Assembly: GCA_963210315.1 (NCBI GenBank)
Contig: OY723240.1
Span: 2,480,001-2,544,000, forward strand
DNA length: 64,000 nt
Direction: 5' to 3'
Source of the DNA: Rhynchopus euleeides
Taxonomy: Eukaryota; Euglenozoa; Diplonemea; Diplonemida; Diplonemidae
Shown: positions 1-10,109 of the stretch, one piece after another
Layout of the letters: each line of letters starts with the position of its first letter
Position numbering within the stretch: position 1 is the stretch's first letter
The notes under the pieces: generated by a model
What the model was told of the DNA's origin: nothing
The model's database searches: none
The model's input: the letters and a program-made list of their open reading frames with translations, nothing else
Translations under genes and position numbers: made by a program

Positions 1-627
1 CTGTACCGTGCGGTGGAGCCGCAACTCGACCTGCTGGAGTGCATGCCGGACGTGAGCTTCCTCGGGTCCTACATCTTCAGGGATGTGCCTGGCGAGGTGG
101 CGTGCTACCAGCTCCTCCCCGCCGTCCTGGCGGCACGTCCCTTCAACGACCTACGAAACGTGCAGCCGCCACCCTGCGCACCCGACGATGCGAAGTCCGG
201 GGACCACGGCAAGGTGTCCAAGATGCACCTTACACGCGCGATGCAGTCGCTGCGTATCTGGGCCACCCGTGATCACCAGGGCGTCAACTTCCACGTTCTC
301 AACGACCTGTTTGTCGCGGCTGCTTCAGACAACACCCCACTCCTCGGTGCCGCCTCGCGTGCACTTCTGAATTCCCTTGCCAGCAGGGAGGGCACCACTG
401 ACGACTTGCGCACGGCCCCCAGTCTCCGCTGCTGCAGCACTTCTGGCTCGACCTCCTCACCGTGTCACGACCTGTCCAGTGACTCCGAATTTGGGCCCTC
501 TTCAACATTGCTGCGTTGGCCACTCGTGTCTGAGATCCTTTGCAGCCTGCCGGAGAATTTCATCCTGCTCCTCGAGGCGCAGGTGGCCATGGTGTCGCCG
601 TGTGCACGCACAGAGCAGTGGCTTTGA
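1..627 (+). CDS. receptor-type adenylate cyclase, 3' end of gene (C-terminal tail)
   Basis: The frame is open from base 1, so the gene starts outside the window. The visible 208 residues begin in the last helix of a class III cyclase domain (LYRAVEPQLDLLECMPD) and run into the cytosolic tail. The first 110 or so residues align closely with the tail of the complete cyclase at 42849-45737: both have SFLGSYIF, GEVACYQLLP, LRNVQPPPCAPDD and SKMHLTRAMQSLRIWATRD. The last 80 residues diverge, being Ser-rich, and then realign around LRWP..EIL.SLP. It is therefore a paralogue in the same orientation about 45 kb upstream. The catalytic part is not in the window, so activity cannot be judged. Confidence 0.85.
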   Translation: MYRAVEPQLDLLECMPDVSFLGSYIFRDVPGEVACYQLLPAVLAARPFNDLRNVQPPPCAPDDAKSGDHGKVSKMHLTRAMQSLRIWATRDHQGVNFHVLNDLFVAAASDNTPLLGAASRALLNSLASREGTTDDLRTAPSLRCCSTSGSTSSPCHDLSSDSEFGPSSTLLRWPLVSEILCSLPENFILLLEAQVAMVSPCARTEQWL

Positions 628-2186
628 AATTGCTGCCCCATGGCACATTCTATTCCTTCGGGTTTGGTTCCGAAGGAGTGCCTTTGTTTCGGGAGGGACA
701 CGACGCAGTCTTCTCGCAGCCCCGGACGGCAGCACAGGCCAGAGCTAAGCGACTGATTTGCTTCTCTTCAGAGACCCTGCCTTTGTCAGTACAGTCCAGG
801 ACTTGGGGCTGCTTTTGCTACTTTTCAGCTCAGAAGTCACCTCACGGGACATCCAGAAGGGGGGGTGGTGTGTTGGGTCTGGAAACTCGGTTCATTTGCA
901 TGGTGGTGGGGTCTAAACCCCCGTGCAGATGGTGATGGTGTCATTTTGGTCATCTGGTGCCTGCGATCGCTCCTGAGACGAGGTTTTCAGCCATTCGTCA
1001 CGAATGCCCATCCGTATTTCTGACCCTCCCCAGCTTGTCTGGATGGACGTGTTGGAAATCCGCGCGCCATTCGGTGATGTGGTGGCTATTCTCACTATTT
1101 CTTAGCGGGTTGCCTCGGACCCAGCCCCCTCCGGGTGTCACCACCCGGTGGAGACTACATCCCCCAACCCCCCGGGCCACCTCCTGGGTTGCAGCACAAG
1201 CAGAGAAATTATCGACACCGGGTCATTCTTTATGATTCGGGCGAAGCCAGCTGGCACTCTTGTGTCTTTCGGCGGTCTCCTTGCGACCCACCCACACCAC
1301 ATCATTTTCGGGGAGGACTGGACCAGTCTGGTTTGTTGCCATGGGATCTTCGCTGCAGCGCCGGAAACGGTGCGTTTTTTGTGTCAAACGGACCGTGCTC
1401 ACGGAAGGCGTTCAGAACTAAAAAGGTTGCAGTGGGAGCAATGTTTTGTTCACCTACACTCCACGCCCCAACGTGCAGGTGACCAGAAGGTTGCACAAAC
1501 AAAACACAAGAAACCCGGCAATCCTTTTTTGGTCCATTTCCTACGATATGTCCGATAACCTTTGGCGGATGGCGAAGGCCCCCGCGTGTTGCTGTCACTC
1601 CACGGCCCATCGAGGGGAGGGTGTGTGGTTGTTAGCTACCCTGCCTCGTTGTTTAGGCTGTGCGTGCAACATTCGCACCAACCTTCATCAGGCAAAAACA
1701 CGCGAGGGTTGTTCGCCCGGGTTTGGCGCACAGAACAATGCATTCCCTTCTCTTTTCTGCTACAGCAGGGGTCCTGTCTTCTTACTTCACTCCCGTACAC
1801 ACCCTGCCTGTGAGCAGACTATGTTTTGACGCCCCTGCCAGACACTCCTGCACACCACTAGCCTCATCCATCGCAAGGGTTCGAGGTTTTGTGTGTGTGG
1901 AAGCGTTTGCTTGCAACACATCGGGGGCCTTGACTCTAAAGTGAAGCAACGTGAGCCACCTCACAATATCGGTTGCAGCCTGACGCACTAGGGCACAGAG
2001 TGAGGGCCCCCATAACAAGCAAACTAGTTTACAAGCAAAGAGCGGTTGGTGTCCGACCCCAGGAGTGGCATCTCGGGGACACTCTGCGATACCAGCACGC
2101 TAATCCAAACCGCAATACGACTGAGAGAAAACGTGAGCAGCAGCCCCACTTCCCCTCACTGACTGACGAGCTGTGACTGATGGCGA
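628..2186. other. intergenic, no supported gene
   Basis: This is downstream sequence of the cyclase tail. The open frames are short and overlap in all frames without recognisable domains. One weak relic of the dispersed GTGGAAGCG motif is seen near 1900-1925 (GTGTGGAAGCG followed by a divergent tail). Confidence 0.6.
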
Positions 2187-2219
2187 AAAAGCGTAGCGAC
2201 CGTGCTTCCTTCTTCCTTA

Positions 2220-3976
2220 CAGGGGGGGGTCAAATAAACGTACTTAGTTGAATAGTAGTACTTAGCCGAATAGTAGTACTTATTTTTTTGGGGCTCTGGG
2301 GCACGTTGGGCCGTTGAATAGTAGTACTTACTTTTCACCCTTTTTTTTGGGAAAATTTTTCGTTTTTTTTGAGATTTTCTTTTTGGAGACACACAAATCT
2401 GCAAACTTTGGGGCAAGGAATGGGGACAACGGGGTCTATTGGTGCCACTTAGGGGAACCAGGGTGCACGGGGTCCGTAGAGGGGGGAAGTGACCTACGCT
2501 CAAAGATATGTCGTGACGAAGGGAATCGGGGCATCCCCCCTCAGACACATACGGACGGGAAACCAGCGAACCCGCAAACTCCTGCGGTCCAGAGGCATCA
2601 GAACCACTGCTGAAGACCGCAAACCCGGAAACCCGCAAACTCCTGGGGTCCAGAGGCGTCAAAATCACTGCTGAAGAGCGGCGCGCATTAAACGACTCCT
2701 CATCTACGGCGTCCGCAGTCCCTACCACCAACGAGAAGATGTGGACGGATGGCCCCAGACACACCTCACCATAGATGTAGCCTTCGAGGACCAGCTGAGC
2801 CCACCCCCCACCCCCCGCAGCCCCCTTCCCTGACGTTGTTTGACATTCTCTCCTGTTGTGCAGCACTGATCAACACACGCCCGCAAACCCGCAATCCAAC
2901 TGCCCAGATTTCACCATCCACCAACAGAGCCAATAGCTTCGGCTGGTGTCCGACATAATGATGACGTCCGATGCTTTCATGTGCCTCCTGCTGATGGAAT
3001 GCCTCCTGTTCAAGATATTCGAGGATGGGCCACCGCCATGCGCTCCCCGGCCTTCCTTCAACCAACTGGCCCGGGCCAGGGCACGCTGGTAGCCGAGCGC
3101 TTGCGGGATATGGGGTACGTGCTGAAGGTGTCGGGTGAGGAGGACGGGTTCGTGAAGAGCTCCCTTTGTCCGGACCTCACCTTCGCACCAAGCACAGAAA
3201 CATCCCCTGAGGCTGGTGGTGCGGACCTTGAACCTGGGTTGGACGGGAAGGCAAAAGAGAGCACAGAGAAGCAGTCCACCCAAAAGAAAGTTGTGTCTCA
3301 GCCAACCCAACAGTCAAGCATCTTGGCATGGGCGAAGCCGGTTCGTGTGAACTCTCTCACACAGACACAGCCTTCCCAGTCCTCCCAGTCCTCCGAAAAG
3401 AAGCGCGCAGCGTCCCCGACCACCCAGACTCCCAACAAACACCGCAGGCTCTGCAAAGGGTGTAGGAAGCCTGGGCACAACATGCAGACTTGCCCCAGCA
3501 AGCCCAAGAACTTGAAGAAGAAGTAAGTTGGGGCGTGCTGGTTGTGGCTTGTCTTTTTCACATCTTTTTTTTAAGCATCAACGCACCAACCAACCACCGA
3601 CAGTGAAGCTGACAGCTCTGATGAACTGTGTATGCTTTCACTAACTCAACAAGAATGTCAACCAGGGGGGGGGGGCAATACAAATCAAAACGGTACGAAA
3701 CCAAATGAGGGGCGAGTGGTAGGACGAGAACAGAGCGGATACTCGACCGGAAGGCAGAAGAAGTGAGAGACGGACGACAGCAGTGACCAGCGCGCCCCTG
3801 GTGGACCAAACAGCCCCGCAGAGCCCCTGCAAACAGCGTTTTTAGGAAAAGTTGAATAGACGTACTTAGTACGTCTATTCGCTCGCAAACTATTTATTAA
3901 TTTTCTGGCGAGGTCGATTTAGGCCCGCGCGTTCGCCGAATAGTAGTACTAAGTACGTTTATTTGACCCCCCCCTG
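2220..3976. mobile_element. TA-flanked inverted-repeat DNA transposon (G-tract ends)
   Basis: The left end reads CAGGGGGGGG then TCAAATAAACGTACTTAG. The right end is its inverse (CTAAGTACGTTTATTTGA then CCCCCCCCTG). Each end is flanked by TA, and the uninterrupted target is visible in other copies of the host repeat (CCTTAATGATG). Subterminal repeats such as GAATAGTAGTACTTA occur several times near both ends (2248-2335, 3848-3960). The TA duplication is typical of Tc1/mariner-like elements, but no DDE domain was recognised. Inside lie a 75-bp direct duplication (2565-2690) and a frame with a zinc knuckle. Confidence 0.85.
2999..3526 (+). CDS. zinc-knuckle protein fragment inside the transposon
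   Basis: The open frame (175 residues from its first ATG; it is open a little further upstream) has a low-complexity Ser/Gln/Thr-rich middle, a basic stretch (EKKRAASP, NKHRRL) and a C-terminal CCHC knuckle, CKGCRKPGHNMQTCP, ending in a Lys-rich tail. Knuckles of this kind close many transposase and nucleic-acid-binding proteins. The N-terminal catalytic part is missing or lies in another exon, so this is probably the last exon or remnant of the transposon's own protein. The motif QSSILAWA loosely resembles a PCNA-binding box but lacks the paired aromatics. Confidence 0.5.
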   Translation: MPPVQDIRGWATAMRSPAFLQPTGPGQGTLVAERLRDMGYVLKVSGEEDGFVKSSLCPDLTFAPSTETSPEAGGADLEPGLDGKAKESTEKQSTQKKVVSQPTQQSSILAWAKPVRVNSLTQTQPSQSSQSSEKKRAASPTTQTPNKHRRLCKGCRKPGHNMQTCPSKPKNLKKK

Positions 3977-4739
3977 TAATGATGCTTTGACGCTTCCACC
4001 GCCCTAGCCTGCTGCTTTGATGTGGGTGTGGCGCACATGTGAACACGAGGGAGCAAGACACACAGAAAAGAAGCAGGTCGTCGGAAGCACTCCTACACTT
4101 TTACGCATCATACATGTGCTTAAACCCCCCCCCCCCCTCCCATAATATTGTTTCAAACACGATGCCACTCCTTTGTCTCTTTCGGGTGAGGAACACGTAT
4201 TCGACTGCCCCGGGACATCTGCACTGCTGGGGTAAGGCGGTTCGGTATTTGGATTTTCATCCAGACCAGATTTTGTAGTGTTTGTAAGATCTCCTGCCAG
4301 TGTCAATACAGCACATTAGCAGTGCTGCCGTGGGTTTTTTTCTTTGTCTTTTGTTCGCCGTATTCTTTTTTTTTGCACATAACACACCTGTGTGGTACGG
4401 GAAATGCTACGAGGAACGCGATGGACTCGGGACTGCTGCTGGCCTCTCTTGCTATGGTTTACTTATGTTTCGTGCTCCACCTGCTCCACCTCATTCTGCA
4501 CTTCAGATGATCCACTTCACGTGGGTTACGGGGTTTGGGACAACGATGATATGTTGTGTCCGACGACAAGGTAAGGTAAGCTCATCGAGGTACACCAAAC
4601 CGGAGTTGTCAAATCAAAAAAGACACACCGCCCGAGAGGCAATTGGTGTGACACAACAGCGATGACACAACCACTCTGCCCGAGGGGGCGCGTTTTTAGC
4701 GACCGAGACCTCCTCTCCTGACTGAGGGACACACGATCT

Positions 4740-5430
4740 GACCGTCCGAGAGACGCAGCATTCTACCCTGCCCGAGGGGCACCCGAGAGACACGCAGTCT
4801 TGCCCGAGGGGCACCTGGTTTCCTGACCGAGACAATATTCTGCCCGAGGGGCACTCACTCTCCCGACCGAGAGACACGCAGTTTTGCCCGAGGGGCACCT
4901 GTTCTCCTGACCGAGACAATATTCTGCCCGAGGGGCACCCACTCTCCCGACCGAGAGACGCAGCATCTCGCCCGAGGGGCACCTGTTCTCCTGACCGAGA
5001 CAAAAATTTTGCCCGAGGGGCACCCACTCTCCCGACCGAGAGACACGCAGTCTTGCCCGAGGGGCACCTGTTCTCCTGACCGAGACAATATTCTGCCCGA
5101 GGGGCATCCACTCTCCCGACCGAGAGACGCAGCATCTCGCCCGAGGGGCACCTGTTCTCCTGACCGAGACAATATTCTGCCCGAGGGGCACTCACTCTCC
5201 CGACCGAGAGACACGCAGTTTTGCCCGAGGGGCACCCGTTATCCTGACCGAGACAAAACTATGCCCGAGGGGCACCCACTCTCCCGACCGAGAGACGCAG
5301 CATCTCGCCCGAGGGGCACCTGTTCTCCTGACCGAGACAAAAATTTTGCCCGAGGGGCACCCGCTCTCCCGACCGAGAGATACACAATCTTGCCCGAGGG
5401 GCACCAAATCCCGACCGAGAAGACGACCCT
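4740..5430 (+). repeat. minisatellite with CCCGAGGGGCAC core, about 82-bp higher-order unit
   Basis: Each unit holds two half-units of about 41 bp, one ending in CTCTCCCGACCGAGAGAC and one in CTGTTCTCCTGACCGAGAC, each introduced by GCCCGAGGGGCAC. There are about eight higher-order units. The long open frames on both strands are a by-product of the repeat. Confidence 0.9.
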
Positions 5431-5870
5431 CACACCATGCTCGTGTCAGGTCTCAAGAGGGCCGAAGCCGCGGTTGAGGACAACAACACCCCCACGCACT
5501 GGTTCTAATAAATGACGGCGAGGTGCACGGGGGGATCAGCACGAAGGAGGGGCGCAAAAAGATGGGGATGATGACGCCGTGGTGTTCAAGGTGGTCCTCC
5601 GCCGCTTATGAACGTGACAGCGGGACAGCGCTGCGCCCGTGGCCGCAGCGGATTGAGGACATTCCCATCAGCCATCGAGACTATCACCGCGCCTCGCCGA
5701 AAACCTGCTTCACGCTTGATCGCGCTCAAGGTTTCCAAACGCATACTTCAGCTGGAGGTTCCGTCACAGAGGCGCTGACAAAGGCGGGACCAAGAGCAAC
5801 AGTCGGGTGCTGATAAATGGGTCGATACTGATGCAGCAAAGTGACGTCAGTGATATCCAACTCCTACTTT
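5431..5870. other. spacer between two minisatellites, no gene
   Basis: Unique-looking sequence separates the two arrays. Its open frames (for example 5523-5813) have no recognisable domain and no support. Confidence 0.5.
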
Positions 5871-6660
5871 CCTGACCGAGACACGATCTTGCCGAGGAGC
5901 ATCGGACCGAGACACCCACTTCTGCCTGAGGGGCACCTAGCCGAGACGCATTTTTCCTGCCCGAGGGGCATCTCGCCGAGACATTACCTGCCTGAGGGGC
6001 ACCTGGCCACGACATACCTACAGCTTACGCTTGCGGGGCACCCTGCCTGAGGAGCACCTGGCCAAGACATACATTTCCGCCTACGAGGCACCCTGCCCGA
6101 GGGGCACCTGGCCAAGACATACACTTCCGCCTACGAGGCACCCTGCCCGAGGGGCACCTGGCCAAGACAGACACTTCCGCCTACGAGGCACCCTGCCCGA
6201 GGGGCACCTGGCCAAGACATACACTTCCGCCTACGAGGCACCCTGCCCGAGGGGCACCTGGCCAAGACAGACACTTCCGCCTACGAGGCACCCTGCCCGA
6301 GGGGCACCTGGCCAAGACATACACTTCCGCCTACGAGGCACCCTGCCCGAGGGGCACCTGGCCAAGACATACACTTCCGCCTACGAGGCACCCTGCCCGA
6401 GGGGCACCTGGTCAAGACATACATTTCCGCCTACGGGGCACCCTGCCTGAGGGGCATCTGGCCGCGACATACACTTCCGCCTACGGGGCACCCTGCCTGA
6501 GGGGCACCTGGCCAAGACGCACATTCATGCCCGAGGGACACCGGGCCGAGACATTACATTCCCTGCCTGAGGGACACCTGGCCGAGACACATTCCTGCCG
6601 AGGGGCACTCACTCCCGACCGCGAGACGCAGGATTTTGCCTGAGGGGCACCTCCTCTCCT
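5871..6660 (+). repeat. second minisatellite with the same core, 50-bp unit
   Basis: About eight clean 50-bp units between 6070 and 6480 contain GCCCGAGGGGCACCTGGCCA, AGACATACACTTCCGCC and TACGAGGCACC. They are flanked on both sides by degenerate units. The core GCCCGAGGGGC is shared with the array at 4740-5430, but the rest of the unit differs, so the core was retained while the unit was rebuilt. Confidence 0.9.
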
Positions 6661-6890
6661 GACCGAGACACAACCCCGCCCAGCACAGTGCCGAGGGGCA
6701 TTTACGCTTTCGACTGGAATACCGAGCCTGACCCGGGGAGACACAATCGTGCCACAATCGTGAGGGGCATACTCTCTTGATTGAGAAATACACCTTTTTT
6801 GCCCGAGCGACGGCACCTGGTGGAAGCGTCCAATGCAACACTCACAGCATAGAGGCCAAGTGTTTCTCGTAGTATTTTTGGCGCAGCACA

Positions 6891-8017
6891 CGACTGAGCG
6901 TGTCTCAGAATGCCCGATGAGGATTTTCTTTCCTTCCTCACCAGGCACCCCCACCCCTCCCATTCTTTAGCCTCCCGCACCGCAACGCAGAGAGAACGGC
7001 CACCACAGCACAGGGAGGGAGGGGGGGGTCACAGGCGTTTTTATACACACACAACAAGAACCTCGTCACAGCGAAAATACATCCATTCCGCACGATCCTC
7101 TCCGACAGTTGTTGCATTCAGGGGAAAAAACCGGGCTGGCGGAGTTGGTGGGGGTGGGGGTGTTAGGCGACCGCCTAACACCCGCACCAGCAGCAGAGAG
7201 GGCGCACGAGCAGGTCATCCCGCTCGTGCCCGGCACCGGGAAGCTGGGCTATGCAACAGAAACATCTCCGCACATCATCCGCCCACAAGGAACAGATGTT
7301 CACTACCGTGGCCTCCGGCGGCTGGGGCTCCGCCCCCCAGACCCCCCTGGGGCACGCGTTTCTCCTGTACCTACCCTCCTGTGGATTACAGGACCGTGCT
7401 TAGCCAACCTTCCGAGCGGGACATCATCGGAAAACTCGCAACTGTCTGCCCGACCAAGCCCGGTGTGATTCTCCTCACATGCATCTGCTGCCCCAGATCT
7501 CCTCGCCTGCTCCACACCACCGTCGGGTGGGGTGTGGAGCGGGTGTGGGGAGGGCTGGGGCAGCAAACAAGGCAGGGACGAGGCCGAGAGCGGGGCTCCG
7601 CCTGCGTGCTACGGGACCCCATATCACCCCCCCTGGGGGTCCCAGGGGTGATTAGCGAGAGCCCTGGGTGTTGGCGAATGGCCCCCACTACCAGGTGTGA
7701 CCGAGCCGTGTGGTGTCACCGAGAGGTGGAGGCGTCCCGCCACCACCCTCACTGACTGGCTGGCTGTGACTGGCTTGTTTCCCTTCCCCCCTCCCGAAGT
7801 GTTACAGCATTGCTCCAGTGCACTCACCATTGGAGCGCTCTTAATTGATGGCTTGTTTCAGCGCTACCGTGATGTGCCTCCCAACGCTCTGCCGACTGCG
7901 ATTTCTGTGGCCAGGCGAAGTTGAAGCATCAGCCCTCTCACCTGGGGGTGGGGGCTGCAGATACACGGGTGTCTATCTGAAACGGTGCGTTTCGGTGCAT
8001 TTACTCCGATAATACTA
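6891..8017. other. non-coding; one copy of the dispersed GC hairpin
   Basis: There is no convincing gene. The 281-residue frame at 6910-7755 is Pro/Arg-rich and compositional. The interval includes a hairpin repeat copy at 7290-7350 and C/G-rich low-complexity stretches. Confidence 0.55.
7290..7350 (+). repeat. dispersed GC hairpin repeat, copy 1
   Basis: It reads CAGATGTTCACTACCGTGGC then CTCCGGCGGCTGGG and CTCCGCCCCCCAG. The stem CTGGGG..CTCCGCCCC..AG can fold. The same 55-60 bp string recurs at nine other sites listed here. Confidence 0.85.
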
Positions 8018-8355
8018 AACCCCCCCCCTGTATAATGTTAAATAACGCGTAATATTAAATAGCGCATAATATTAAATATGACGCATAATATTAAATATAA
8101 CGCATAATATTAAATAACTCGTAATATTAAATAGGGCGTTTTTGGGCGTTTTTTGGCCGTTTTTTTCGGCTAGTAGGCCAAAAGAGGTCATCTCCGGGGA
8201 CGCACAGTGTCTGTACATGACGTAGGTGACTGAAAAAATCCTATTTTCAGCACCCGTTGTTCGCCAGCGGTTTTTTGCAAGTGAGTCCTGATAGCAAAAC
8301 GCCCAGAACTCATAATATTAAATATAGGCCCCCAAAACTCATAATATTAAATATA

Positions 8356-9343
8356 CCTGGGACCCCCCGTGTATAAGTCCCCCCCCCCTTACCCCCGTGT
8401 TTAAGTCCCCCCCTGGGGGTCTGGCAGGGGGGGGACTTAAACACAGGGGGACCTAAACACGGGGGTGGGCTGGTCTGGAGGGTCATCAGGTGGCCCCTAC
8501 TGGGGGGGGCTAAATAGAAGACCCCCCCCCCCTTGTAATAGGCGTATAAACGCTTTTTTTTGGGGGTTTTCAAAAACCCAAAATTTTGGGCAATTTTTGC
8601 AGTGGGTGGCCAAATACAAGGGGGTGGCCGAATACAAGGGGGGGGGTCTTGTATTCGGCGGTCCGTGATTTTTCCAAATTTTGGTGAATTTTGCTCCAGG
8701 TGACCTCGTGGAATCGCGATTTTCGCCTTCCATTGCACTATTCGGAATCCGTGCGGATCGTGGTGGGGTCATTTTGTGGGCGGAGGTGCCAAGTTTCACC
8801 CATGAAATGTGGGCCTGATTTGGCTCCTGATAATGGGAGGATATTCCCAGGAGTCAGCCACCTGTGAGGACCCCCACACTGGTGTCCAAAACCCTGTTCT
8901 TTTGAATGTTTGGATTCCGTGCGAATCGCAGTGGGGTCATTTTGACCATGGGGCGTCTGTTAGGACTGGAAAAACAGGCTGAAAATTTGAAAATTGGCCA
9001 AAATTCACGGACCGCCGAATACAAGACCCCCCCCCCTTGTATTCGGCCTAAAATTTTCTGGATTTCGAATTTCCAGACCCCCCCCTTCTATTCGGCCACC
9101 CCCTTTTATTTAGCCCCCCCCAGTAGGCCCTCCAGGTGCTGTCAGAGTCGAAAAGTGGGGTGCCAAAAGTCCCTCCGGACCGGAATTACCCCCCTACGAC
9201 AGCAGAGGAAGAGGTCTTCTTGGTCTCCACTGCCACCCCCGTGTTTAAGCCCCCCCTGTGTTTAGGTCCGCCCCCCCCGTGTTTAAGTCCCCCCCGGCCG
9301 AAAATCGCCTCCAGGGGGGGACTTAAACACGGGGGGTCCCAGG
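8356..9343. mobile_element. TA-flanked inverted-repeat element, middle shell
   Basis: The left end is CCTGGGACCCCCCGTGTATA and the right end GTGTTTAAG-type inverse closing in GGGGGGTCCCAGG. TA lies on both sides (8354-8355, 9344-9345). Subterminal GTGTTTAAGTCCCCC repeats occur in both orientations; the same string is found at 46630-47490. It is interrupted by the element 8500-9123. Confidence 0.8.
8500..9123. mobile_element. TA-flanked inverted-repeat element, innermost shell
   Basis: The ends are CTGGGGGGGGCTAAATAGAA and its inverse, with TA at 8498-8499 and 9124-9125. Subterminal repeats GGCCGAATACAAGGGGG recur at 8616-8665 and 9014-9100. No gene is present. Confidence 0.8.
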
Positions 9344-9429
9344 TACGCATAATATTAAATATTCTATATTTAATATTATGCGGGGGGGGGGGTTTACTTT
9401 TAGAGGTCGAAAATCACCGAAGCTTTCGC

Positions 9430-9487
9430 CGAAAAGCGTAGCAGCCGTGCTTCCTTCTTCCTTAATGATGCGTTGGCGCTTCCACCC
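9430..9487 (-). repeat. partial S repeat with motif
   Basis: The minus strand reads GTGGAAGCGCCAACGCATCA then TTAAGGAAGAAGGAAGCACG, matching the right arm of the S repeat. The left arm is absent. Confidence 0.75.
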
Positions 9488-9921
9488 GATCGCAAAGACA
9501 CCCATGGCCAAACAAAGCTGTTCCAGCACCCCCCCCCCCCCCCAGAACCTCGAAGACGCGCAGCACCTGCTCCTGTGGTGGCCCCCTGCACGGAGGCCAC
9601 GTTCTGTTCTGCCCTCTACACCAAAACTGCATATTCGCGGAACTTGCTCCCCTGGCTGCACGGGGGGCTGGGGGGAGGGGGTTGGAGTTGGTGGGGGGTG
9701 GGGGGCCTGTTCCGTGTCCGCGCTCCCGAATAAACTCAAAGAACATCGCTAACGAAACCCACCACTCAGAAGACACAGCTGCCGTGCATGGGAAACAAAA
9801 TCATTGGGAAGGCTTAGTGTGTTGGCGTTCCAGTAAACCCACAGTCGCACAGGCCCTTTTCTCCCACTTTTTGATGGATTAATAGGGGGTCTTCGCTGGT
9901 CGCTATTCTTCGTCAGTCTTT

Positions 9922-10109
9922 GTCAGTTTTTAAGCACATGCATGATGCGTAAAAGTGTAGGAGTGCTTCCGACGACCTGCTTCTTTTCTGTGTGTCTTGC
10001 TATTTCGTGTTCACATGTGCTCCACACCCACATCAAAGCAGCAGGCTCTAGGGTGGTGGAAGCGTCAACGCATCATTAAGGAAGAAGGAAGCACGGTCGC
10101 TACGCTTTT
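9922..10109 (+). repeat. S repeat, complete copy 2
   Basis: It runs from TAAGCACATGCATGATGCG, through GTGCTCCACACCCACATC and GGTGGTGGAAGCGTCAACGC, to GGAAGAAGGAAGCACGGTCG and TACGCTTTT. It is preceded by a T run and ends in one. It is non-coding. Its layout copies the left arm, motif and right arm of the YR retroelement at 23540-27915, which suggests a solo-type remnant. Confidence 0.85.

Larger units (their letters stand above)
2187..4118 (-). repeat. short S repeat, copy 1, split by a TA-flanked transposon
   Basis: Bases 2187-2219 and 3977-4118 together form one minus-strand copy of a repeat of about 180 bp also found at 9922-10109, 23157-23337 and 41897-42075. The two parts rejoin if one TA and the element 2220-3976 are removed. 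The repeat contains the motif family GTGGAAGCGTCAACGCA (here as its complement, with one change). Confidence 0.85.
4367..6890 (+). mobile_element. fossil, non-coding relative of the YR retroelement
   Basis: The left arm (4367-4640) matches the left arm of the YR element at 49793-50040: TGTGGTACGGGAAATGCTAC, GGACTCGGGACTGCT, GTGCTCCACCTGCTCCACC, CACTTCAG and GACGACAAGGTAAGG. The right end (6809-6885, GGTGGAAGCGTCCAATGCAA then AGGCCAAG and GTAGTATTTTT) matches the right end of that element at 53528-53600. Between them are two tandem arrays and no gag, YR or RT. The left end follows a T run and the right end finishes in one. It is a broken, non-autonomous copy. Confidence 0.65.
8018..9394. mobile_element. 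TA-flanked inverted-repeat element, outer shell of a threefold nest
   Basis: The left end is AACCCCCCCCC and the right end GGGGGGGGGGTT, each flanked by TA (8016-8017 and 9395-9396). Many subterminal copies of TAATATTAAATA lie within 8035-8120 and 8310-8352 at the left and 9345-9380 at the right. There is no coding capacity. It is interrupted by the element 8356-9343. Confidence 0.8.

Noticed and set aside
4614-5515. Long repeated frames on both strands over the 82-bp minisatellite
   Set aside because: All frames are open because the repeat lacks stop codons; this is compositional.
5871-6660. CRISPR-like regular array
   Set aside because: Units are contiguous 50-bp tandem repeats without variable spacers, in a eukaryotic context.
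6910-7755. 281-residue plus-strand frame
   Set aside because: Pro/Arg/Gly-rich and running through a dispersed hairpin repeat; no similarity recognised.
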